Below, piece after piece: positions 1-5,179 of a DNA stretch of 6,817 nt. Made by a program: the position numbers and the translations under genes. The notes beneath the pieces are model-generated. The model saw only the letters and a program-made list of their open reading frames with translations, did no database searches and was not told the origin of the DNA. Numbering within the stretch: position 1 is the stretch's first letter; every line of letters begins with the position of its first letter. The stretch is from Microthrixaceae bacterium (GTDB lineage: Bacteria > Actinomycetota > Acidimicrobiia > Acidimicrobiales > Acidimicrobilacustridaceae), in assembly GCA_023264915.1 (NCBI GenBank), contig JAHFUU010000136.1, positions 1 to 6,817 on the forward strand, in the 5' to 3' direction.

Positions 1-357
1 CAAGGTCCCGGTCAAGGCTTTGGAAGTTCCGACCGCGTCGGCGCTTCCGATGCCCCGGCCGAGAACCTCCTTGACTCGGAACCCTCCGAAGCTGCCCCCT
101 GACGCAGAGGACACGGTCTGGTCGACCTTCCAAGTGCCCGATCCGGCCGCACTACCCGGAGCGATACCGGTCGTGCCGGTCGAGCCCCCCTGGATGCCCT
201 GTGAAGCGCTCGACAAGGTCGGCGGTGGCGGGCTCGTGTCTCTGAGCAGGAAGTACCAGACCCCGACCCCTCCAGCCACTGCAACGGCCACCAACACCGC
301 GAGGACCACGAGCGGCCGAGAACGATCTCTTGACGGAGAACCAGACATGGGCTCCAT
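1..357 (-). CDS. Membrane-anchored YceI-family protein, N-terminal part (cut by window edge)
   Basis: This minus-strand reading frame stays open from an ATG at 357 to the left edge, giving 119 residues without a stop; the C-terminus lies outside the window. Residues 1-14 are polar and basic. Residues about 15-37 form one hydrophobic segment (PLVVLAVLVAVAVAGG...WYFLL), which would be an N-terminal anchor with the rest outside the membrane. A Pro/Gly/Ser-rich linker follows (about 40-73). From residue 74, 'GTWKVDQTVSSASGGSFGGFRVKE' and later 'AVGTSKALTGTL' match the opening strands of actinobacterial YceI-like domains, a lipocalin-like fold known in some members to bind isoprenoids. The ligand here is unknown. 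The start is uncertain: ATG 348, three codons further in, is an alternative. GAGAAG lies 9 nt upstream of ATG 357. The gene is divergent from the exported-protein gene at 632. Confidence 0.72.
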   Translation of the reverse strand, partial: MEPMSGSPSRDRSRPLVVLAVLVAVAVAGGVGVWYFLLRDTSPPPPTLSSASQGIQGGSTGTTGIAPGSAAGSGTWKVDQTVSSASGGSFGGFRVKEVLGRGIGSADAVGTSKALTGTL

Positions 358-631
358 TCTCACAGGCTTCTCGGGATTCCCCCCTTGATGGCTTTGGATT
401 TCCCCGGGCACCCAACGCGCGCGGTACTCGCATCTTCGGGCCTTCCCGCGCGGCTGAGCGGTGGCCACGCCGTTCGCTGAACCAGAGAGATCGCCCACGG
501 CGAACTCGAGAGCTGCTGGAGCTCTTCATAACCTTGACGGACGAGGTCGGCCGTATCACCATCGTTTGGCACGACGCATGCCCACCTTGGCGGCGCGCTG
601 GGGAGGATCTCCACAACCCGAGGAGTCACCG
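358..631. other. Divergent intergenic region between the YceI-like gene and the exported-protein gene
   Basis: This 274-nt stretch should carry the promoters of both flanking genes. It holds an inverted repeat with 6-bp arms (AGAGCT at 509-514, AGCTCT at 520-525, 5-nt loop). A TTGACG hexamer at 534-539 resembles a -35 element for the plus-strand gene. No convincing -10 lies 16-18 nt downstream; TATCAC at 554-559 is only 14 nt away, so no promoter is called. Open frames cross the region on both strands, but none has a recognisable domain or a good ribosome site. The minus-strand frame 629-360 ends 2 nt before the YceI-like ATG and is most likely fortuitous. Confidence 0.55.
621..625 (+). promoter_or_regulatory. 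Ribosome binding site AGGAG that fixes the start at 632
   Basis: AGGAG lies 6 nt before ATG 632. The frame is open upstream to an ATG at 461, but the 57 extra residues are low-complexity and Arg/Pro-rich, and that ATG has no comparable site. The site therefore decides in favour of the shorter, 381-residue product. Confidence 0.75.
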
Positions 632-1777
632 ATGGACCAACGGCTTGCCCAGATCGTGGCCAATCTCACCGAAGAGGTGAGCCGGCTGCGCGACGAGGTT
701 TCGCTGCTGCGGGCACAGCAGGCACAGGCGGCAACCCAGACGGCGGTGCCGTCAGTTGACCGTCGCGGGCCAGGCGGCAACGTCCTGGTCGGCCAGGACC
801 ACGAATTCACATCCGCCGTCAGGCGAGCACCAGACGGGGCGGCAGTCGCTCACGCGTCCGCGGCGCCGAACCGTCGGGTAATTCTTGGCGCGGGGGCCTC
901 GGCAGTTGCCGGGGCGGTGGCCGGCACGACTTCGAGCCTCCTTGCCGCACCCACCACGGTGCTGGCCGCCAACGGTGACGCGCTCACCTGTGGGCAGACC
1001 AAGACGGCGTCTGCCTCGACCGAGCTTCGCTACAACGGCGGTGCCCAAGTCGACTGGAACCTCTTCACGGTCCAAGACACCGCGAACGCTCAGACCAACT
1101 ACCCCTCGGCGATCTGTGCCATGGCGACCTCTGACGTCTCGTTCGGTGTGCAGGGCTACTCGAGCGTGTCCGCAGCAGCAGGCGTCCTCGCATACGGAGC
1201 CTCAGGGTCCTATGGCTTGTTCGCACGCGGTGGCCGGGCCAACGTGTTGTTGCACAACGCGGGTACGAGGCCGACTGGCCGCGCAGACTCCCACGAGTCC
1301 GGTGAGCTCGTGGCCACATCCTCCGGAGAGCTGTGGTACTGCACCACGGGTGGCTCGCCGGGTAGCTGGCGGCAGGTCTGTGGCACAGCAACCACCGGCG
1401 CTCTCCAGCTCTTGGACCAGTCGATCAGGGTCTATGACTCACGCGCCGGGCTGGCACCTCTCGGTGTCGTCAAGGGCAAGCTCAACGGCGCTGAGCGCTC
1501 CATCGACTGCCTGTTCGGCGGCGATGGCGCCGAAGACAACTCACAGGCCGTGCTTGTGAACGTCACAGTGGTGAACACGTCTGCCAACGGATGGTTGGCG
1601 ATGTTCCGCAATGGGGACGTGTGGCCCGGCACATCGACGATCAACTGGTTCCAGAGCAACAGCGTCGTAGCGAACCTGGCGGTGGTCCCTTGCAGCATCC
1701 AGGCAATGATCCGCGCAAAGGTCCCCGCGGGTACCTCGACTGACTTCGTGGTGGACCTGATCGGCTTCTACCGGTAG
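632..1777 (+). CDS. Exported protein: N-terminal coiled coil, Tat-type signal, actinobacterial C-terminal beta domain
   Basis: A 381-residue protein of unknown function. Residues 1-34 (MDQRLAQIVANLTEEVSRLR...) form a heptad-like coiled coil. A polar stretch leads to 'NRRVILGAGASAVAGAVAG' (about 80-98), a twin-arginine motif plus a hydrophobic Ala/Gly segment ending near 'LAAPTTVLA'. This fits a Tat signal or signal anchor, so the C-terminal part should be outside the membrane. Residues 165-210 (GVQGYSSVS...GVLAYGASGSYGLFARGG) resemble short Gly-rich beta repeats seen in fibre-like proteins. Then comes 'GELVATSSGELWYCTTGGSPGSWRQV' (224-249). Residues 260-381 carry 'VYDSRAG', 'VLVNVTVVNTSANGWLAMF', 'VVANLAVV' and 'DFVVDLIGFYR', a domain I know as common at the C-termini of secreted actinobacterial proteins. 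Six cysteines lie after the signal (120, 162, 237, 250, 293, 354), possibly disulfide-bonded. It converges on the SDR gene. Confidence 0.85.
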   Translation: MDQRLAQIVANLTEEVSRLRDEVSLLRAQQAQAATQTAVPSVDRRGPGGNVLVGQDHEFTSAVRRAPDGAAVAHASAAPNRRVILGAGASAVAGAVAGTTSSLLAAPTTVLAANGDALTCGQTKTASASTELRYNGGAQVDWNLFTVQDTANAQTNYPSAICAMATSDVSFGVQGYSSVSAAAGVLAYGASGSYGLFARGGRANVLLHNAGTRPTGRADSHESGELVATSSGELWYCTTGGSPGSWRQVCGTATTGALQLLDQSIRVYDSRAGLAPLGVVKGKLNGAERSIDCLFGGDGAEDNSQAVLVNVTVVNTSANGWLAMFRNGDVWPGTSTINWFQSNSVVANLAVVPCSIQAMIRAKVPAGTSTDFVVDLIGFYR

Positions 1778-1781
1778 AGAG

Positions 1782-1817
1782 TCCGCAAACGCCGCAACTC
1801 GCGGATCCGCAAGCGCC
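1782..1817. repeat. Short direct repeat and palindrome in the convergent gap
   Basis: TCCGCAAACGCC (1782-1793) recurs as TCCGCAAGCGCC (1806-1817) with 11 of 12 bases identical. GCGGATCCGC at 1801-1810 is a perfect 10-bp palindrome, and its left half can also pair with TCCGC at 1782-1786. The block sits between two convergent stop codons, where a bidirectional terminator would be expected. There is no T-tract on either side, so an intrinsic terminator is not clearly shown. Confidence 0.4.
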
Positions 1818-2656
1818 TAAAGAGGTATTGGAGTGGTGGGGCTACCACCTTCGAGGATGGTCTCGACCCGCGTCCGGATCCAGGGCTGGGTCTCTGGGTG
1901 GGTGAGGATGTAGAAGCGCTCCTCCATCACCGCATCGGCAACTGCGTCGCCGATGACGGACGGCTCTATCCCGGACTCGACGAAAGCCTTGAACAACTCC
2001 CAGTTGGCTTCCCACTCAGGGAAGTCCGCCAGGGCTGCCTCGACATCGCTCGGTGCGTTTCGCTCTGACTCGTGGATTCGGGTACGTACGAAGGCGGGAC
2101 AGAGGACGGACACTCCGACGTCGGCCCCGGCCATGGCCAGATCTTGTTGCAGAGTCTCCGAGACGGTCACCACGGCGTGCTTGGAAGCGTTGTAGGGACC
2201 GATGCCCGGGGCCGAGACCAGGCCGGCAGCGGATGCGGTGTTGACAACGTGACCCTCTCCCTGGTCGATGAGGTACGGCACGAACGTGTGGATGCCATGT
2301 ATCACCCCGAAGAAGTTCACGTTCATGACCCAGCGCCACATCTCCAGCGGGATGGTCCACAGCGGTCCGCCCGCTGCCACACCGGCGTTGTTGCACACGA
2401 CATGAACGGCGCCGAACGCGTCCAAGGCCGTGTCGCGCAGGGCGTCCACAGAGGCGGGGTCGGTGACGTCGCACTCGACGCCTGTAACCTCTGCACCTCC
2501 GTCGCGGAACCGGTCCACCGTCTCGCCCAGCACCGCGACCTCGATGTCGGCGAGCACGAGCTTCATGCCCTCGTCCGCGAAGCGAGTCGCCATTGCCAAA
2601 CCGAGACCGGCCGCTCCACCGGTGATGACGGCGACCTTGCCCTTCAAGTCCTTCAT
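1817..2656 (-). CDS. Short-chain dehydrogenase/reductase (SDR), probably NAD-dependent
   Basis: A classical SDR of 279 residues, a little longer than the usual ~250. It would oxidise an alcohol or reduce a ketone in the cytoplasm; the substrate is not deducible. The Rossmann glycine motif TGGAAGLG is at 12-19. An aspartate at the end of the second strand (LAD, D37) favours NAD over NADP. CDVTD (62-66) is the adenine-pocket region and NNAG is at 89-92. The catalytic tetrad appears complete: N114 (VNFFG), S142 (TASAAG), Y155 and K159 (YNASK). The C-terminal 60 residues, including 'YILTHPE', form the variable substrate-binding tail. ATG 2656 was chosen because MKDLKGKVAVITG is the normal SDR opening and has a strong ribosome site; an in-frame ATG at 2686 would only add ten non-conserved residues. 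It is divergent from the tetR operon and could share its regulation. Confidence 0.93.
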   Translation of the reverse strand: MKDLKGKVAVITGGAAGLGLAMATRFADEGMKLVLADIEVAVLGETVDRFRDGGAEVTGVECDVTDPASVDALRDTALDAFGAVHVVCNNAGVAAGGPLWTIPLEMWRWVMNVNFFGVIHGIHTFVPYLIDQGEGHVVNTASAAGLVSAPGIGPYNASKHAVVTVSETLQQDLAMAGADVGVSVLCPAFVRTRIHESERNAPSDVEAALADFPEWEANWELFKAFVESGIEPSVIGDAVADAVMEERFYILTHPETQPWIRTRVETILEGGSPTTPIPL

Positions 2657-2661
2657 CTGAA

Positions 2662-2668
2662 CCCCCCT
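2662..2668 (-). promoter_or_regulatory. Ribosome binding site of the SDR gene
   Basis: Read on the minus strand this is AGGGGGG, 5 nt before ATG 2656. It decides that start over the in-frame ATG at 2686. Confidence 0.7.
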
Positions 2669-2703
2669 GTGGCGTGAGCCCGTCAATGGTCCGCCAACCC
2701 TAG

Positions 2704-2718
2704 CGGGGCTCCGCCCCG
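2704..2718. repeat. GC-rich hairpin
   Basis: CGGGGC and GCCCCG form a perfect 6-bp stem around a 3-nt loop (TCC). There is no T-tract, so it is not a typical intrinsic terminator. It lies about 50 nt upstream of the SDR start and would fall in its leader if transcription begins further upstream. Confidence 0.5.
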
Positions 2719-2757
2719 GCCCGACGAGTCATGTGATCGGGATGGGATCGTCGGCCC
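2718..2757. repeat. Inverted repeat with interrupted arms
   Basis: CCGACGA (2721-2727) and TCGTCGG (2748-2754) are perfectly complementary across a 20-nt spacer. After one mismatch the pairing continues for two more base pairs (2718-2719 with 2756-2757). The outer end abuts the preceding hairpin. Function unknown. Confidence 0.45.
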
Positions 2758-2770
2758 CTCATCTGTTGGG

Positions 2771-2783
2771 GCGCCGTCGGCGC
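2771..2783. repeat. 13-bp palindrome with single central base
   Basis: GCGCCG and CGGCGC flank one central T, giving a perfect two-fold symmetric site. It could be a protein-binding site or a chance result of high GC content; it lies more than 160 nt from the tetR start. Confidence 0.4.
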
Positions 2784-2795
2784 TCACACCTGGTT

Positions 2796-2836
2796 CCGTG
2801 CGAACGCCCGCTCGCTGCCGCTCACGGTTCGCACGG
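2796..2836. repeat. Inverted repeat with 10-bp perfect arms and 21-nt loop
   Basis: CCGTGCGAAC (2796-2805) and GTTCGCACGG (2827-2836) are exact reverse complements. The loop contains two CCGCTC units. A terminator is not expected between divergent genes, and there is no T-tract. It may be an extragenic palindromic element or a long operator. Confidence 0.55.
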
Positions 2837-2883
2837 GCAAGCCCGAAGATGCGACCGGGGTGACCGATGACCTATGGTGCATC

Positions 2884-2899
2884 TGTAGCGAGCGTTACA
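2884..2899. promoter_or_regulatory. Candidate TetR-family operator (imperfect 16-bp palindrome)
   Basis: TGTAGCGAGCGTTACA has two-fold symmetry at 12 of 16 positions: outer TGTA/TACA halves and inner CG/CG pairs. Size and form suit TetR-family operators. It lies 47 nt before the tetR start codon, where an autoregulatory site would overlap the promoter. The assignment rests on symmetry and position only. Confidence 0.4.
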
Positions 2900-2945
2900 T
2901 ACTTAGCCAGCCAGCACCGACGCTTCATCGAGGCAGGGGGAACAC

Positions 2946-3683
2946 GTGGTGAGAGCCGACCAGATCACAGCCGCACAAGGCGGAGCCCGAAAAGCCGAGT
3001 CGAGGGACCGGATACTTGACGTCGCGTCCTCGTTGATGGCCGAAAGGGGCTATCCAGGCACATCGATCGGTGCGATCTGCCGGGAGGTCGACCTTGCACC
3101 GACCGCGATCTACTGGCACTTCGGGTCAAAGGAGGGTCTGCTCGGGGCAGTCATCGAGCGGGCATTGGACAGCTGGTATGCGGAGCTTGACCAGGCCGTG
3201 TCACGGATGGGCGGGCACTTCGAGTCCTTCGCGGCCGTCATGGCCGACACCTACCGCAATCGCCCAGAGCCCCTGCGGTTGCTGCTTCGCATGGGGCTCG
3301 ACCGCCATCACACCGAGCCGGACGTTCACGAGACAGTCCAGCGCATGCGCGCCAGGGCGCTTGACCTGCTAGCCGGGGCGATCGCCCGTGCCGTTCCGCT
3401 GGGAACCGGTGAAGTCCCGGGCGACGTGCACAAGGTGCTGGCTCGACACCTGCTCATACAGCTCGACGGCATCTTCCTGGTCGGTGCGATCGATGACCGA
3501 GAGGACCTCTTCGAGGAGCTGTTCGAGATGATGGGCACGAGCGTCCTGGCTGTCGGGCAAAGGCTCCTGACACAAGCGGGGCGGGGAGACTCGTCAGCCA
3601 GCTCCCTCGACCTCGAGGCCCCGATAGTCCATCGCCCCGAGGTACCGACGGCCTCGGTCCAACCTGAGGACGGCGCGCCATGA
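2946..3683 (+). CDS. TetR/AcrR-family transcriptional regulator
   Basis: A 245-residue regulator, slightly longer than the usual 190-220. The N-terminal DNA-binding domain spans about residues 18-66: 'RDRILDVASSLMAERGYPGTSIGAICREVDLAPTAIYWHFGSKEGLL'. It ends in the classic recognition-helix signature (A51-PTAIYWHFGSKE). The rest is an all-helical ligand-binding and dimerisation domain too variable to predict the effector, followed by a polar tail of about 35 residues (GRGDSSASSLDLEAP...). The start is one of two adjacent GTG codons (2946 or 2949), with AGGGG at 2935-2939 serving either. It is the first gene of the operon: its TGA overlaps the ATG of the FAD-subunit gene by 4 nt. It probably regulates its own operon and perhaps the divergent SDR; that is inferred from position. 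Confidence 0.93.
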   Translation: MVRADQITAAQGGARKAESRDRILDVASSLMAERGYPGTSIGAICREVDLAPTAIYWHFGSKEGLLGAVIERALDSWYAELDQAVSRMGGHFESFAAVMADTYRNRPEPLRLLLRMGLDRHHTEPDVHETVQRMRARALDLLAGAIARAVPLGTGEVPGDVHKVLARHLLIQLDGIFLVGAIDDREDLFEELFEMMGTSVLAVGQRLLTQAGRGDSSASSLDLEAPIVHRPEVPTASVQPEDGAP

Positions 3684-5179
3684 CAACCCTCTCCCACCCA
3701 CAGATCGCCGATCCGGCCAGTGACCTCCTCGCGTCGATCGACGGCGTCACCGTCACGCGGCGACGAGCCCAGACGGCTGGCTCTGGTCGATCACCCTCCG
3801 GTCGCATTCAGGTCGTCGAGCCGCCAAGCCCGGAATCGGTGGCTGAGATCGTCACGGTTGCCGGTGCCAACCGAATCGGGCTGACCCCGCGATCCTCCAC
3901 CGGTGACGCCCGCTTTGGGCGCAGCAATCCTCGGAAGGGGGCGTTCGCAATCGACCTGTCAGGACTCGATCGCGTCCTTCGCCTCGATGCTCGAGAGAGG
4001 GTCGTCATCCTCGAGCCGGGAGTCAGCTACCGGACCCTCGACGGGATGCTCCAAGAGGAAGGGCTGCGAGTCAACCACCCCTTGCTTCCGCCGTCTGGCA
4101 AGTCCGTTCTGGCCTCCGTGCTCGACAGGGAGCCTCCGCTCATCCCCAAGTACCACTGGGACTTCACCGATCCACTGCTGTGCTGTGAGGTCATCTTCGG
4201 CACCGGCGACATGTTCCGTACGGGCAGCGCCGCGTGGTCAAAGAGCCTGGAGGCCCAATGGGAAGCGGGCATGTTCCAAAAGAACCCTCTCGGTCCGGCC
4301 CAGACCGACCTGGCCAAGATCGTCCAGGGGGCACAGGGTTCGATGGGCATCGCTGTGTGGGCTTCGGTCCGCCTCGAGCGCAGACCCGAGATCCAACGAC
4401 TGTTCACGGCTAGGTCACAAGACCTCCGCCAGCTCGCCGGCCTGATAGCAGACATGACGAGGCGCCGGCTGGGTGACGAGATCGTCATAGCCGACCGTCC
4501 GATGCTCTCGGCGTTGGGCAAGGCGCTGAAGGCGAGCCCGCCACCAGGCTCCCAGCGTTGGACGTTGCTGAGCGTGGTGGGAAGCCTTCCCGTGCGGCCC
4601 GAGCAATCTGTTGCCTGCCAGGTCGACGAGCTGCGCGATCTCGCCCGCCACCACGGCCTGATCCTCGATGAGGTCGCCATAGGTGAGCCGGAGGACTTCG
4701 CCACGCGAGCCTTTGGCGTGTGGGGCGAGCCCGGCTTCTGGAAGCACCACATCGCGGGCGCCTCTTCGGAGATCAGCTTCATCACCACCATCGATCGGGC
4801 TGGGCCGCTGGCTGGTACGGCCGTTGACACCTGGCGTGCTGTCGGCGTCGATCCCGAGATGGTCGCCACCATGATCCAGCCCATCGACCAGGGCCGGTGC
4901 TGCCACGTCGAGATCACCGCCTTCGGGGACCCCGACGGGGCCGGGGTCGTCGAGTCATCGCTGGCCGACCTCGCAGAGGTACTCGCCCGCGATGGTGCGT
5001 TCTTCTCGAGGCCCCACGGGGCTGTCGCCGCGGCGGCCTACCGCCGCTGCCCCGACACCGTTGGCGCCCTCAGGACCGTCAAGTCGATCCTCGATCCGGC
5101 AGGCGTCCTGTCGCCAGGAGCGCTCTGGGCGGACACGGCTGGCGATCCCAATCCGGTGACCTCAGGGAGGGAACGATGA
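3680..5179 (+). CDS. FAD-binding oxidoreductase subunit (PCMH/VAO family)
   Basis: A 499-residue cytoplasmic flavoprotein without signal peptide or membrane segment. Residues about 41-236 form the FAD-binding domain: 'RIQVVEPPSPESVAEIVTVAGANRIGLTPRSS' opens it, 'IDLSGLDRVLRLDARERVVILEPGVSYRTL' (91-120) is the conserved strand pair, and 'KIVQGAQGSMGIAVWASVRLERRP' (213-236) closes it. Residues about 240-482 form the substrate-side domain and end in the family signature 'VKSILDPAGVLSPG' (467-480). The usual glycine-rich FAD loop is replaced by 'RSSTGDARFG' (71-80). The 'SVLASVLDRE...HWDFTDPLLCCEVIFGTGDMFRTGSAA' stretch (142-185) looks more like 4-cresol dehydrogenase/vanillyl-alcohol oxidase layouts than GlcD. 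Start: ATG 3680 overlaps the tetR stop, with GAGGA at 3666-3670. It probably passes electrons to the Fe-S protein encoded next. Substrate unknown. Confidence 0.88.
   Translation: MTTLSHPQIADPASDLLASIDGVTVTRRRAQTAGSGRSPSGRIQVVEPPSPESVAEIVTVAGANRIGLTPRSSTGDARFGRSNPRKGAFAIDLSGLDRVLRLDARERVVILEPGVSYRTLDGMLQEEGLRVNHPLLPPSGKSVLASVLDREPPLIPKYHWDFTDPLLCCEVIFGTGDMFRTGSAAWSKSLEAQWEAGMFQKNPLGPAQTDLAKIVQGAQGSMGIAVWASVRLERRPEIQRLFTARSQDLRQLAGLIADMTRRRLGDEIVIADRPMLSALGKALKASPPPGSQRWTLLSVVGSLPVRPEQSVACQVDELRDLARHHGLILDEVAIGEPEDFATRAFGVWGEPGFWKHHIAGASSEISFITTIDRAGPLAGTAVDTWRAVGVDPEMVATMIQPIDQGRCCHVEITAFGDPDGAGVVESSLADLAEVLARDGAFFSRPHGAVAAAAYRRCPDTVGALRTVKSILDPAGVLSPGALWADTAGDPNPVTSGRER

Larger units (their letters stand above)
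2657..2945. other. Divergent intergenic region rich in inverted repeats (SDR / tetR operon)
   Basis: This 289-nt stretch has no supported gene on either strand. Its SDR-proximal half is packed with GC-rich inverted repeats (2704-2718, 2718-2757, 2771-2783, 2796-2836). Its tetR-proximal end is less GC-rich and contains a 16-bp imperfect palindrome (2884-2899). The promoters of both divergent transcripts must lie here, but I cannot identify -35/-10 pairs with confidence. Confidence 0.6.

Noticed and set aside
20..388. Plus-strand 122-residue frame at the left edge
   Set aside because: It is antisense to a minus-strand frame that shows a clear membrane segment plus a YceI-like domain; the plus-strand product is a proline-rich shadow.
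534..559. Sigma-70-type promoter from TTGACG (534-539) and TATCAC (554-559)
   Set aside because: The spacer is only 14 nt and the -10 is poor; the TTGACG hexamer alone does not support a promoter call.
360..629. Minus-strand 89-residue frame ending 2 nt before the YceI-like start
   Set aside because: No recognisable domain, no good ribosome site, and it fills the region that should hold two divergent promoters. Position alone is not enough support.
461..631. N-terminal extension of the exported protein to an ATG at 461
   Set aside because: The 57 extra residues are Arg/Pro-rich and unlike the family, while ATG 632 has AGGAG 6 nt upstream and starts a clean coiled coil.
2072..2677. Plus-strand 201-residue frame antisense to the SDR gene
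   Set aside because: The SDR on the other strand has all catalytic motifs; the antisense frame has no known motif and arises from GC-rich codon bias.
4027..4917. Minus-strand 296-residue frame inside the first FAD-subunit gene
   Set aside because: Ser/Arg/Pro-rich translation without domains, opposite a gene with recognisable FAD-domain signatures.
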